From NCBI GenBank assembly GCA_037447655.1, contig JBBHKE010002188.1, positions 1 to 64,000 on the forward strand: a DNA stretch of 64,000 nucleotides. Reading direction: 5' to 3'. Position 1 is the stretch's first letter. Every line of letters starts with the position of its first letter. This document shows positions 12,917 to 26,266 of this stretch, one piece after another. Position numbers and translations under genes: made by a program. A model generated the notes under the pieces. That model was given only the letters and a program-made list of their open reading frames with translations. It was not told where the DNA came from and did not search any database. The DNA comes from Zygnema cylindricum. Taxonomy: Eukaryota; Streptophyta; Zygnematophyceae; Zygnematales; Zygnemataceae.

Positions 12917-15104
12917 AAGTTTTATATACGATGTAAAAAGAAAGTTTTGGGATTAAAAAGCGGGAAACAATTCCCCACCCTTTTGGTGTTCAAAATTTGA
13001 ATTTTAATATTTTGCATGAAAGTGAATTATCCAAATTTTTAAAATGACACAGTGCAAGCGGGAAAGTTTGAAGAATTGCGCCATTTTGGTTGAGGGAGTA
13101 TGCACGTGGACGATTCTCATGAAAGGGCCATGGTAAACGCTGCTGTAGATTGAATGTACGATTCGATTTTGGGATGGCATCGGGAATGATAGGCGGTTTG
13201 TGTAACGTCTTGCTGGAGCCGTAATGTTCGCGTGGATATGAAACTGGCCACGTGTAATTCGCGTCGACCAATCACATTACGTGTGTGGTGATTTGGTTGT
13301 TAAGTTTGTATTTTTTGAACCAATTTAGAATAAATGTTTACTCTAATACATGATAAGATTAACGCTAATACCGGTCACAAGCCGAAGATACTTATTGGAG
13401 TACAACCTATTTAGAGTTAAGACACAAATTAGCATCACTTTACTCTAATAAAACAAATCACAGCGCCATTATTAGCGTATAGAACCCTTATTAACGTACA
13501 GTATCGAGGAACAACGGACAAGGAACCAACTTTTTTATCCACAATCGTTGCGTTATCATTCAAACTGTATAACCTACAGATCCTACAACTGAACTAAAAA
13601 TGTACGCTTTACGGCGTAGCGCTGACACTTAATTTCTCTACAATAATCTAACACATACGAATAGATACATTACGTGACGACGTACTTTTTCAACAAAATC
13701 GGAAGACTACATAAATTAGTGTTCACATGTTTGGGGCGGGTATTTAATTTAAAATAAAAAACCAAATTAGTATACGTAAAAAAATAGAATGTATGTTTTT
13801 TTTGAAAAAAAATAAATTCTCAATTAGCGTAAATGACGGTAATTGTTCCTACACGCTAAAGAAACCTTTACGCGAATAACGATTCACGGTGTAGTTAATC
13901 CCTAACTGTAATTTTGGGTTGTCCTGAATAATAAATACCCGCCCTTTCAATGTCTACAGTAATATGTGTACTCGTACAAAATCTGACAATTCGTACGCCG
14001 TCGCGCTGTTCACACGGTCGACGGACGAACATATGAGAACGTGATTTTTATCGACGAGTTTGCATCTCTTTCTTCCAGTGCACATTCACATGCGTGCGCA
14101 ATGATGTTAAGTTTCTTTTTATGCCTTTGTAATTCAAAAAGTACCATTTCGTACGAAAATATCCTTTCCGTACACCACACTATTTACATCACAGTGTACT
14201 TCTATTATTAACGCTAATTGAAAAAAAACCCTAATTAGAATAATGGAAAAAATAGAATTATGGATTGTATTTCGGGTTTTTTTTTTTGAGAAAAGGGCAC
14301 CGAATTGGCGTTATACACTCTAATAGCGATTGACGGTTTACTTACGGTCAGAGAAGTTGCCGAGAAAATTCCAGATCGTAAGCCTGCCGAGTGGTACAGC
14401 CAATCCAGCAACTGCAAGCAAAGCCCGAGCTTCCACTTTCATAGCGGCCGTGTAAAATCCGGCCACGTAGGCACAATTAGCCTGTCGTTTACTAACGGCC
14501 GTACTTACGTATTACGATGTCACGGAAACGCAAAAAGAAATCTGGAAACTTAAAAATTGACATGTCTTCGAGTTCGTTTCGCATGATATTAAACTGGCAC
14601 AGGCATGTCTTTAGTGAGAGTCAAAATATGTTTTCACATTGGCGCGCGATGTCTCACAAGAAATAAAGATCTTTGTCGTTTCCAGTTTTCCACCGTGATT
14701 CTTGCGATTTGGCCAATATCGGACGACAGAACGAACCCGGAGAACGTATTTGCACGCCAGCATGGAAACGTTTCTACCTGCAAAATTTTCGTGTTGCAGT
14801 CAGTACACGTGGCCTCCATCGAGAACTTTTTTGTGCCTAACGCGTGCCTCACTCCCTCTTCCTCGGCATGCCACTAAACAACTCGCCACGTAGCAATCCC
14901 AATCGTTAATTTTCTTCTTTAATGAAGCCACGTATTTTTTCAACGCTCGTAAAACTCCTTTTCACTGGAGTTCTTATCATCTCTGTTTGCAACGTGTCAT
15001 CCTGAAAATGGGAGAAATCCTTTCAAGTTTCTCCTTTGTTTGTCACGTGTCACTGCAGAATTTAAACCCTCACTGTTGATGATTCTGCAGAAAAATGTAT
15101 ATCA
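12917..15104. other. Intergenic with MITE remnants, rubredoxin upstream region
   Basis: A right-hand MITE end (ataacgattcacggtgtag) lies at about 13875-13893, and another partial end (ctctaatagcgattgacggt) at about 14318-14338. A block near 13988-14045 (gtcgcgctgttcacac, gtcgacggacga) is similar to the complement of 61069-61125 inside the large MITE at 60763-61384. No gene was found. Confidence 0.45.
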
Positions 15105-15113
15105 TATATAAAG
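15105..15113 (+). promoter_or_regulatory. TATA box of the rubredoxin gene
   Basis: TATATAAAG lies 141-149 bp upstream of the ATG at 15254, leaving a pyrimidine-rich leader of about 110 bp (ctcacctcactcaatttctctt). The placement is typical of a plant TATA promoter. Confidence 0.6.
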
Positions 15114-15253
15114 CTAGAAACTGCAGGCTTCTAAACAACTCAGAGTTTAAATCTAATACTTGTTTCCTCACCTCACTCAATTTCTCTTCATTTCTCAAAG
15201 TTTCCGTTTCTCTAATTCAAATTCTTAATACTTTCTGAAACTAAACTGCAATC

Positions 15254-16876
15254 ATGGCAGCAGCAATGTGCTCATCTGTGTCTATGGGACTCCGTAGCCC
15301 TAATTCAGTTTCTATTCCAGTCAAGCAGTCGCCAGTTGGTTACTCATCAAACTCCCAAGGTACACTTCATCTTTTTGTTTCAATTTATGGTTTAAAAAAT
15401 ATAAAATTTATAGAAAGACATTATTTATAAAAGCAGACCATTCCTGAGCTGTAATACTTCTATAAGCTTCTAACCCTTTCTATTCTCTTCATCATTTAAA
15501 TAATTTATGATTTTTTTCATTTGAATGAAATATGTTCACCCTTTAAGTAAATATGTCAACCTAATCCTTTCATTTCAGTCGAAAAACTGTGCTTTATATG
15601 TTGATCCTATGGAAGATCAACATCAAATGGCATGGGAGTTAGAAAAAAAAAACACTACACTTTGCGATATTTTAAAACCTAGACAGGTTTTGTCACTAAC
15701 AGATTTAAATCTGACAACATTTGCCGTGAAGCCATTAGTCAAATATATGTTACTCTTTTGGTGAGCTTTTGCTCTTGCGCTTTTTGCTATTGTGATATTC
15801 AATCATGTACATGCACTTTCAATACTCTAGTGTACTCACAATGTGACATCCTATCCATACAGAATTATGTTAGTCATTCATTTATATACCGCTCTCACTA
15901 CTCACAGTTCACATTCAAAAATGTGACATCCTATGGTGTTAATTCATTTGTATGTTCATTTTTTTATTCACCACTCTCACTACTCCACAGTTTATATTCC
16001 AAAACCTGACATCCTATGTTATTCATTCATTTACATACCACTTCTGGAGCTCATATTCAAAAATGTGGTATTCTGCCTGTTTGTTTTTGCAGTGAGCTTT
16101 GTCCCTGGCCAGAGCTTTCGCACAAATTTGAGAGCAACTAGAGCTTCTCCCCGAATGGACGCCGGTTCCAATAAGGGATCCACAGGTTCTACTCTTACTG
16201 GAGAGGGAACTGCACCACTTGGTGTTATTTCCACTCCTGCCAGTCTTCCCCAGGGAGATACACCTGTGAACGAAAGAATTGCCTACATTTGCCAGGATTG
16301 GTAAGGCAATTCTCATTTTTCCGTAATTTTCTGCGGTAATGTTTCTGTGGTAATGTAATATTCTTTTTCAGATGAATGTTTGTATGCAGCAATTGCTTTA
16401 TTGTGGGTTTTTTTGTAGAATTCAGTAAGAGACTTGAATGAATAACATGGTTTGTAGACCATAACTCAATATGATACTTTTTACATACTCATTAACATAC
16501 ATTTATTTTTTCTGTGTTTGCAGTGGCTACATTTATGACGCTGAAGCTCCTTTCGAAGATCAGCCTGATGACACTTACAACTGCCCAGGTTTGTAAAGCA
16601 ATTTTTAGTTTCATGACAATGTTTTTTTTTTTGCTTCATAGCTCTCTTGACAATCTATTCATAACATAATAGTTGAACGGGCTCACTTTATCACACTTCA
16701 ATAGTCATAAGCTTAATTAAAAAATGTCAATGGTCAACCAGTAGGAACTTGGGCTGTTACTGACACATTTTTTGTAATGATTGTATTTTTTGGCAGTTTG
16801 CTCTGCTCCCAAGACTCGGTTTATTATGCAGAACGCCACCGTGGGTGATGCGAAAGAGTCCAACGAGGATTTGTAG
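15254..16876 (+). CDS. Chloroplast-type rubredoxin, soluble, 4 exons
   Basis: Coding exons are 15254-15359, 16093-16300, 16524-16588 and 16797-16876. Introns are GT-AG and the protein is 152 residues. The first 40-60 residues are Ser/Ala-rich and basic with few acidic residues, like a plastid transit peptide. A rubredoxin iron site follows: Cys102 and Cys105 in ICQDCGYIYD, and Cys125 and Cys128 in NCPVCSAPKTRF. The central loop is short and acidic (PFEDQPDD), as in rubredoxins. Plant plastid rubredoxins include the membrane-anchored RBD1 type, needed for photosystem II assembly, and ENH1, which has a PDZ domain. This protein has neither a PDZ domain nor a C-terminal membrane helix; it ends about 17 residues after the second CxxC (..DAKESNEDL). 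It is therefore a small soluble electron carrier or assembly factor, and its partner is unknown. The final stop is TAG. Confidence 0.88.
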
Positions 16877-18513
16877 ATGAAGATTTCTCTTCGATTTGTA
16901 GCAGTCATCATTTGTCTATACATCCGATTTGATGTCTAAAAAGAGTTGATTTGTATATTTGCTTAGGAAACAATTTCGGTTTTGTGTGCTATTCCAGTGT
17001 TGTGTGACCTTTTCATTTTCTTTCTTTTTCCTTTTTTCAAATAGCGCTTGCTAGAAACTTATATTCTAGCCAGCGTTAGCCTTTTGTAAAATAGGCTCCT
17101 TTGTGATAATTTTTGTAACTTTGTTTTTATAAATGTGAAAGCTAATCAAAATGATTGGTGGAAACTATCATTTGAACATTTTTGTGACATGTGACATGTA
17201 ATGATTGGATTACATTTATGCATCGACCACATTTGCATCATGATATGCGCCTTGGCTTTGGTAATTGGTGAAATGCGTGAAAATGCCTTTATTACAGGTA
17301 AAAGGAACTGAATCAAAAACAAATGTCAGTACATTTCAATACAATATTCTAATTACCTTTATTGCAGGTAAACATGAACATATTCAAACTTCAGTACATT
17401 TCAATTTAATATTCTTTTAAACATTGCAGTTTCCAGATCGTAGATCGATGCCGAAAACATCAGGGATGTGAAACAAAAAGACATAATATTTTTCTTACAG
17501 TAAGTCGATATTTTAACGTCACTCGAGCTCAGTTAATTGCCTGACTAGGGAAAGATGTGCCAAATGTGTGCTCTGTGAAAATTTTAGTTATATTTTAGTT
17601 CATAAGAACTATTATATTTTAGTTCTATTTTAGTTCTAGTTCTAGTTCTTAGTTCTATTATGGAAAACTAGTTGCGCGTGTATATGTATATTTGTCTACA
17701 AGCAATAAGCTTGTTAGCGGCTCAGTGCGATGTGTGAGTTCTAAGGAAAAAGGTAAAAGTCGTTGGTGCTCTTTTAGTTTTTGAAGAACCAGAGATGTAA
17801 AACTAAAATGTGTTTCGACATTGCTTGTTATTTAATGAATACTTTGTTTAAAATCACTATGTATGAACAAATAACAGCAGAAAGGGCCAAAAAATCTCCG
17901 CGTCATAAAAATTGACGCATGTAGCTGAAATATGTGCCCACATGAAAATCGTATTAGACAATCATTACCCACAAACTAAAAACTAGAGGCAAATTTTTTG
18001 AAACTTTGATCACTCTTGGAAGCATTCGGTAAACCATTATGGCATTCAGTTTTGTAGTGAGTGTCGTGATAGTGTAACAATACCTCAATATCAATTTTAT
18101 TTATTCCAAGCAATTAAACAAAGCATAATCTGTATTGCTTGTTGCTTTGCAGCTGAAAACTATTCGGTCAGGCTAATTGTAAAAAATTTGCAAAGCAACA
18201 AAAAGGCACATTGTCGAACATTTGAATTTTTCTAGTGAAAATAGTCAAACACGTGTATCATCCTCATTGGTTTGATTTTTTCTACAGTCGGCTGTGACAT
18301 TCGTCTTGTATCCTATTATCAAGTTGATGACCTCAACGTACGGTCTCATGTTCATTATTACAAAAAAGTAATCCAGAATTGAGCAATTATGACCATGTCG
18401 GTTTTTCTATTTATTTTTTGGCAAACAATCTTGAATCTCCGATCAATGGCGTCCATTTTCTTCGTTGCTCCCATGGCGGAGAAATGACTCAGACAGCCGA
18501 CATTGTTCGCGAC
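16877..18513. other. Intergenic / rubredoxin 3' flank
   Basis: The 3' UTR is followed by AT-rich DNA. Repeated short blocks occur at 17295-17330 and 17352-17400 (ctttattacaggtaaa and ctttattgcaggtaaa, then cagtacatttcaat). A tagttctattttagttct run sits near 17585-17665. No gene was recognised. Confidence 0.45.
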
Positions 18514-18737
18514 ACTACACCGTGTGTCGCTATTAGTGTTATTAAAATTTTCGCCACTTAAAACATTTTTTCTCCGTACACATTTGTCCGATTTTCAGTT
18601 TAAGACCGCCAATCGGAAGCTGAGAATCTTAGGTTTCAATCGCAACCGTCAGATCCACAATCCGACATGTGTGTACGGAGAAAAGATGTTTTAAGTGGAA
18701 AAAAATACATTAACACTAATAGCGATACACGGTGTAC
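18514..18737. mobile_element. MITE, family M1 (well preserved)
   Basis: The left end ctacaccgtgtgtcgctatt pairs with the right end aatagcgatacacggtgta. The subterminal arms ttaaaacattttttctccgt and acggagaaaagatgttttaa are almost perfectly complementary. The 224-bp unit carries the family centre ccgccaatcgg. This is the best M1 copy for building a consensus. Confidence 0.8.
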
Positions 18738-21668
18738 TGCGAAAGAAAACTCTAGGGACCAATGCTTGTGAAAGACAATGTTTTGTTCGTCGGGAGGTGT
18801 CACACGTTATTGCTTCGCGTCGGATTGGTCGATATTGTGTAGCTCAATCGTGCCCGTCGATTTTTTGCTGACGTCGTTTTCGAGAATTTTGCCTCGGTTG
18901 TAGTCGTGATGTAAAAAAGAACTTTTGAGGGTTTAGGGTTTTGTGCGGTTCGACATTGTTGGAGACCTGGAGTGGCCGCGAGTGACTCTGCTGGGAAGTG
19001 GGAGTGCCATTGTGCACACCGGGATGCTATAAGTGACTTTTTCCCGACGGCGGTTGAGATATTTGGTTATATGGGAGCTGCTTTGTATGAGTTCCACAGT
19101 ACTTGTGTTCGGCATACGGATTTTTCCCGCTCTTGTCTTTGGTTATATTTATCTTCAAGATTTAGCTTCGGCGGCGGCTTTACATGAGTGGAAGCTTCTA
19201 TCCTCCTTCGATCTGCTTGCTGCTATTATAAATCCGTGGATGTGTTATGAAACTTAAAAATGGCTGACTTTATTATAAAGCGCGATGGTAAACCATCTGA
19301 GTCCATGGGAAACTCTGCCTGAATCTGGGGAATTTAAGGGATTATTTTTAGTAGTTCTTTAACAATGTTTAGTTTTGGTTAGGTAGGTCTCTTTTTGGTA
19401 CGCTATTTTGTTGTTGTTTTCGTGCTTGTTGCTTGTATCAATGTCTTTTGCTGGCTTGCCCTTGTTTGTTGTTTCTTCCGCATTGTTTTTCCTTCTGATT
19501 TGTTTCCACTTCTGTTCTATTTTTCAATTTCGAATTTTTGCCATTCATTTTCCGTTCCTATGCACTCGGATGGTTTACCTTCAAGGTTTTTTAGTAAAGT
19601 ATTACTTTTGTCTTTCTTAATGAGGCGTGTTATTATCAAGAAAGCTTTTTCAGTTTTCCTACCGAATCATTAGTAGGTTATGCTTTATCCCTTTTATGTA
19701 CCTCCAAATGAGCCCGGCAACAATAATGCACATTGTTGATAGTGTAGTAGAATCTGGTATAATGCCTGGCATATAGTACTTTCAAAGTTTTGTATCTGCA
19801 AAAATGAATTTATGCTACCTGGACATGCCCTAATGTTTTTCCTAAGGGACGTCAAGGCAGTGAAAGAACATGATCCTCCGAGAGTTAATAAGCTTCCTAT
19901 GACAGTGTTTTTACATGTAAACACTACGCTATCCAAGCTGCAACACATTTCCCCGTATATTTTCACATTTTTAGGGATTTACAGGCTTAATATTTAGCAA
20001 ATGAAATATACACTGTCCGTAAACTGTCCATTGAAGTTACATTCTCTTCAGTGTGTTAGATCGCACATAGTTCCAAACGCTCATGACACATCCATCAGGC
20101 CCCTTTTCTTCCCTATTGTTCACTTTCTTAAGCACACAAGGTCGCACTTCACATGCTGTGTTCAAAAGATTTAGTCCGTTCACACCATGGATTGCGCGTT
20201 TCATTGCAGTATATTCAGTTCAATCAGTTTCAAACACCGAGCAGCGGGCTGGCTGGTGACAGATTCAAGTATATCCCCATGTGTAATGACATCTTCAAGG
20301 TGTCTTTCACAGAGTAAAGACTACTTTTTCAGTGTCTAACTTTTCACTGTCACTGATAGGTATTTACTGCATTACTCCCTTGCAATTCAACCAAACTATG
20401 TACAACATTAACACACAACTCCTTAAAGTAACACATTTTTCACTCCACAACTGACTTCTGAACTGCATAGTAGTGTTAAGTTCCAAATCTACAACACGAT
20501 GTTCTAAAAATTGAGAAGTCGGCAAGGCAATCTTAGAAGACATGGCAACTTATCATCCAAAAAACAAATCCTAGATTAATTAAACAATAACAGACTGACA
20601 AACCCCAACTTGAGAAATTCGCACTGGACTTTAATAGGGTAATTACATATGACAAAGATATGCGGTCACTGTCAGTAAACATAGTAATGAACGTTATTTG
20701 TTTGTAAACATACAAAATAAACGATAAAAGCGGAGAATAACGCGTAATAGCAGCTTACACTGACAGGGCCCCCGATATTTCACTCCTAATACGCGATAAA
20801 AAAAATTACCATAACGCCAGTATTGCAAACAGTAATCATAATAGTTACAGACTCCTTTTGCATACTTTTCAGTAAGAAACATGTCATTACTGATAACTTA
20901 TCATTACTGGCATCTCAATGTATGATCATGGCTTTCCAATAATCCCAGTTGTGCAGTTTCTGTACGTCAGAAATACTGGAGTACCTCAGATTGCCAGTAT
21001 TTCTACATATGTAATTAACCCTATAATACTTCAACCATTCGGTTCCCTGTCAAACCTCAGAATTCTGCAAACTGTCTATCTGAAACGTCAAAAGATCACC
21101 TCCAGAGACCAGTTCTCTCCTCATGGAGAAACCTGATATATCGACAATAATCATCACATTAAATCCACAGGTTTTCTGGTTTTGACAAAAAAAGAATCCA
21201 TTTGATTATAGGGTGTGCAGTAGCTTCTCTCCACAAGGCCAAAAAAAAACTATCTAGGGCAGCCCATTTTCTATCCGGTCACAACCCTAAAAAACCCTAA
21301 AAAAAGCACATGCACCATCAGGACTGCCCATAAGCCATGGGGGGGCTCTCTGAGGTCTAGGGCTTCCACCACTTTGTCCACTTTAAAAACCCTAAAAAAC
21401 TGTCTGCACACTCACTCATGAACTCTCTTAACAACGACAGCTCTTAACAATAGGCACGAGCTTAAACTTACAACCAGCAGGACATAAAAAGACCGCCTTT
21501 TGAAATAAAAAAGGCTCTGACGTCATGCTGCTGAGGACAGAGTGAAACAACATAAGGCACGACAATCTGACCTTTTGATTCTATACGTGCTCAAACCCCA
21601 TCCCACGAAGCCTTCATCTCCAGCGAGGCCAGAGCTCTGTGGTAACGAAAAAAATACTAGACATCTCA
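18738..21668. other. Intergenic, no recognisable gene
   Basis: A gggtttagggttttg telo-box-like sequence at about 18928-18943 precedes a GC-richer stretch (18960-19230) that might be a transcribed leader. I could not join any recognisable coding sequence there. 19400-21660 has only short broken frames. 21281-21400 has three accctaaaaaaccctaaaaa blocks close to the 3' end of NAC-beta. Confidence 0.35.
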
Positions 21669-24017
21669 CTAAGATTTTTGTTCCTGCTTTGCTGCATCTT
21701 CAAAGCTCTCACCCTCCACAAGTTCAGGGACATCGTCATCGTCATCTTCAGCCTCAGCCCCAGCATTATCCTGTCGCTGGTATTGCTGTGCTATTTTCTT
21801 CAAATTAGCCAGGTTGTCTGGGCCTGCACACATACGGACAAAGAGACCATTGAGCACAAAAATAATAAAAATCACTATTTTTCTTCTGTTAGCCCACAGG
21901 AGCGAATCTATCGTGTCTGGTAAATTTTGCAGGGCTTCCCTTCCAGTGGAAGAAACAGTGAAATTCAAGGAGTATATTCTTTAGTCACTATCCTTGTAAC
22001 ACGAATCAATGACACAGGAATTCACCCTTTCATTAGTCACTTGCAGCTATTTCCATATGACCCGTGCAGATGATGCCCTAAACCAGCTGAATTATCTTTT
22101 GTATTCCTATGAGTTGTTTCGGACAACCATTGTTTAGTTGAAGATGTTTGAAGAGAGGGGACAATGTCGAGCCAAAGTAGGAAATAGACCTAATGGATCT
22201 CGTCACAAATGTGAAGAATACCCGTGCATAATTACATAATTACTGCCACTGCCATATAGAAAAAGCCTCACAATGTGCCCGATACGCCAAACTTGAATTG
22301 TGCGACCAAATCACAGCCTTTAAGAGGCCAAAAAATTAAACAAACATCATTTTAATTGCTTAGAAATGGCCACTCACCGAGCTGGTTGATAATTCCAGGG
22401 AGCAAGTCTTGTAATTCTGTTAACAAAAATGACAAACAACATAAGCATTTAGAAGTTTGGTTAACAATGCCCCAAGCAGGGTGTTTGAAACGACCACATG
22501 CGAGTAACAAAGGCTGAGCAGGAAAAACGAGGAAATACAAAGGGAAGAACAATAGACAATGACAATCAGCGGATACATGCAATGATAATTAAGGAAAAAA
22601 AGAAAAAATAATTCAAAAAGAAAAATTCTAGTAAAGAAACTCTCAGATAGGTGTTCCTTAGGGCTCTTTTATTTTTTTAAATGAAAATGACAGCTTAAGA
22701 AAGCGCACGAGAGAGAGGGAACAAAAAAAACAATCAGGGAGGGAAAACAGTGTAGGGAGAAGGAGAGGGAGAGTCAAACTGACGAACAGAAAGTGAGAGA
22801 AAAATACTGAGAATTAAAAATAACAGAGGGAAAAGACAGAGTGAGCCGAAGGATAGGAGTAAAGGGAGAAAAAGACAGAGAGAGATTTAAACTCAAGGAC
22901 ACAAGGTGTGTGAGAGAGAGTTTATCCTGCTGAAAAGAATTAGGGCAAAACTTACTTTTGGTCTGAGAGCCTCCACTGACAACCCAGGTATTGGCCGCGA
23001 TGGATGCTTGAACTGCAATCACGAACTAAAAAACATAAGGAGACTCCTCTTATCTCATACACATCTGATTTTAGCGTATATACAAACTTTCGTTATGTTT
23101 TGATTGTCTGTCGGGCCAGGTAATTTAGTTTGAAGAATATCTTTACGCACTCACATATACCTATTACCAAACAAATAAAAAACTAAACCAAAACAAGGAC
23201 TGGAATAGCGAGAAGCACAAATGGACCAGTCTTGACCCATTAGAAGTGACAGAAAATTTCTCAGAATACTCTGTTAACTAGGCAAAAACAACTTGCGACA
23301 AAGTCAAGAAGCAAACAAAAACAAGAATATTGTCGCTTTTCCTACTTGTGATTCTTTTTGGTCTTTCAGAACAATATAGAAGACAAGGGTTCAGATGACA
23401 AGGCAGCTTTTATATACCTTTGGGGTTCACAAAGTGAATGACAGTTTCATCTTTAAAAATATTCACTTCCTCAATACCGGGAATAGTATTAACTCCCAAT
23501 CTCTTTAAAGTGTTCTGCAAACGCTTGTCATCTGTGGTTGTCGTTTTCCGAACAGCCTTTGTCTTTCTGTAGAAAACCACATACGTATTTTCAACTAAGT
23601 TGCAATAAGTGGCAAGTAATATCCTTGCAATTACCCTTACAATTTTTCATATTTTCAGTGTTCGTTCTCCAGTTAGAATACATAATGGTCTCTCTATTGC
23701 AGCATGCTCATTGCACAATATTTTTTGCCTTCCTGAACGCTAAAATAATTTTACGAAAGTAGCAAAACTCTTCCGCAAAAAATAGTCGTTGTCTAATTGA
23801 ATGTATTTTTTTTTCTAAATTTATCAAAAGTAGCAAAAAACTTCTGTAAAAACCTGTCTCAGGCGGCTTAGACCATAGCTGCAGTGAACTACTTGCAATG
23901 CAATACTTGCTAACTCATGGAATTCAAAAGAGACCAAAAATTGTCATACCTCCTGACACTGCCTTTCCCTCCCGTCCTGACCGCACTTGCCATTCGCATA
24001 AGCTTCTCTCGGTTCAT
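21669..24017 (-). CDS. BTF3: Nascent polypeptide-associated complex beta subunit (BTF3), 5 coding exons
   Basis: Minus-strand coding exons are 24017-23950, 23566-23418, 23012-22956, 22416-22378 and 21823-21669. All junctions are GT-AG and the phases agree, giving 155 residues. The protein starts [20 protein letters not shown], the ribosome-binding N-terminus of NAC-beta. The NAC domain follows ([52 protein letters not shown]) and then [13 protein letters not shown]. The tail is acidic ([16 protein letters not shown]). NAC-beta pairs with NAC-alpha at the ribosome exit tunnel and shields nascent chains. The length matches plant homologues of about 155-165 residues. The ATG sits directly after a 3' splice site (AG at 24018-24019), so the 5' UTR contains an intron. 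Its first exon probably ends near 24532 (GAAG|GTGATT). Confidence 0.93.
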
Positions 24018-24566
24018 CTGCAAGCCACGTCATAAATAAAAAACCACAGGCATTAAAATTTCACTCCAATTGAAGTTTAAGCTTCGCTGCATTCAAAATC
24101 ACAAGAGGTAAAAGCAAAAACATAAGCACAAGGGAAATGACCTCAACAGTCAACCAACCGCTTCAGTCCCGAGTCTCCATTTAACTAAGAGATACGATAA
24201 AATTCATATTATTATTTAAAAATGCAGTGACTGTCAGCAACAGAGGCATATTTTTGAAAATTGTCTTTCAAATGCGTCTTTCCGCATGCTGAACCCTCCA
24301 ATATATTCAGCCGTACTCTGAGATACAATTATGATAGAATTTAATTTCAGAAAAAATATTCTCAGGAAATGAGGCTCCCGAAACTAATGCTGTCAAATTC
24401 TTTTCACAAAAAAAATGGAGAAACAGGAACTCCTCCATCACTTCCCACTCTCTCCCAGTCCCTCCCTCCCTTCCTCCCTCCCTCCTTAAACACTTTCAAA
24501 AACTGAAATACAGACACATGAAAAATCACCTTCGCTGTGCTTCTAAATCCTGCCACTCAGGGCGGA

Positions 24567-24575
24567 TTAGGGTTT
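24567..24575 (-). promoter_or_regulatory. Telo-box near the NAC-beta 5' exon
   Basis: TTAGGGTTT on the + strand, which is AAACCCTAA in the NAC-beta direction. It lies just upstream of the inferred 5' UTR exon (about 24533-24610). Plant translation-associated genes often carry it near the transcription start. Confidence 0.5.
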
Positions 24576-24678
24576 CTAAGAGCGAACGCGAAAGGGTTAA
24601 TGGCGGCCAACAAAAAGACTTCAAATTGGTTCCTTCCTATGCTTTCTCTTTCCTTCGGGGGGCTGGGAAGGGTTCTGT

Positions 24679-24719
24679 GACGTGACATTTTCAAGACGTG
24701 ACAGTTTTAAGACGTGACA
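24679..24719. promoter_or_regulatory. Three evenly spaced GACGTGACA motifs
   Basis: GACGTGACA occurs at 24679-24687, 24695-24703 and 24711-24719, exactly 16 bp apart, about 100 bp upstream of the inferred NAC-beta first exon. The core ACGTGAC resembles a bZIP-type ACGT element. It could be an upstream regulatory cluster, or simply a short tandem repeat. Confidence 0.4.
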
Positions 24720-26266
24720 TGTTGCTGAACTTTACGTGATCCAGATCAACCTTTAAAAGACCGTAGCTACCGACGGCTCGATTGAGAAGATAGCCGATTC
24801 CGAATCATCGAACGGCTATAAGCCATGGTTAAATTATAAATGCCTTCATCCAAGAGATTGACGTGTGAGACGTGGCCAATAAAAAGTGTCTCGTATATTG
24901 ATGACTTGGCCGCGTCGCAAAGTTGCTCTACTTCATAAATTCACCTTTAAATAGTATGGTTTGGGAACTAGATTAGTATGGCTAACCGTTTAATGCCATG
25001 TACATTCAGATAAATACTTTAATACTAGAAGTACGGCACCAATACTCATGTGCCGTACATATCAGTACTCATGTACCGTACATATCGCCTGACTTTTTTG
25101 AAAGCTAAAAATGGCCCGTATCATCCAGGTTCGCAAAGTTCTAAAAACAAAATCTAGAGAGATTCTTGTTTTCCTACGATATTTTTTCTCCAGATACCGT
25201 GCGTTTGACAAGGAAATCGTATGGATTACGACAAACGAACCAGCGAATGTCTTACTTGAATCAGCAATTTGCCAATTTCGCTGTCGAAAACAAAATTGGG
25301 AGCATTTGTGATTTTGTGGAGTTGCTTGCAGTTGCGAAGCCACCTCGGCGATGTCATTTTAAGAAAAAGCGCTTCTTTGAAGAGAATCTTTGAGATTTCC
25401 TTGTATTGCGTATCTCTGTTGGGGTGTGAGCTGGCACTTATGTACGTATAATTTTTTGTACAAAAAATAATAAAATATGTCAAAATCGGAAAAATCTAAA
25501 CATAGAGCAACAGAGCATCCTTCTTTATTCGTTTTTATGCGGAAGATTTTTCAAATACCGCTTGTCCGTTATGTCAAAGATTCGAACGCTTCCAAAACCT
25601 CTGGCGACAAAAACAGGAGGATAAGCTACAGTAATCCGTCGAGATAAGCTGACAGAGAACAAGCCCCAACGAACATCGATAGGGACCAATATCTGTCATT
25701 TGCGGTACGCGGTATCGCGATTTTTTGGTCACCAATACTTTAAAAGGCCTAACAGTACAGTACTGTACTGTACAGTACAGTACTGTACTGTAGTGTACGT
25801 TACAGCTTGTTTCTATTTGGTTTTTTTCACACCTCTTAAGTATGAAACCAGTACTTGCACAGTTTGCCTTTAGCCTCTGTTTTGGGGATAACATATGTCG
25901 GCGGAGGTCGATCTGCCGTATCAACGGAAATTCTTTAAGAAAAAATCCATTTTTTGCATACGACAAACAAGTTCGTACAGTACAGTACTGTACTGTACTA
26001 TATATTTGCATTTCTGTGTAGAAAAACAAAAACGCACATGTGAAAAAACAGATAGGATCGTATTCCGCTACGGCGGCTTTAGTAAAACGTTATTTCGCCG
26101 GTCGGAACAAGTTCGCACAAAATTCAGGAGAAAAACATTTACTATCCAAGAGTCTCTTGTCCAAAAACAAAAAGTTTTTTTTTTTACGGGCTTTGGACCC
26201 TACAATAGAAAGTTTCAAATGTTGTTCGTGCACACTCACGCCATACAAAATCGTGGTGACATAGTA
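24720..26266. other. Intergenic with palindromic (CAGTACAGTACTGTACTG) tracts
   Basis: 25752-25792 and 25975-25999 are runs of overlapping palindromes built from acagta/tactgt. A similar acagtacagtacagta run is at 60557-60578. No gene was recognised. The open frames across 25574-26341 are driven by this repetitive sequence. Confidence 0.5.

Noticed and set aside
18972-19257. Possible short gene after a telo-box-like sequence
   Set aside because: Two overlapping frames of similar length and no recognisable protein. Only the promoter-like sequence is suggestive.
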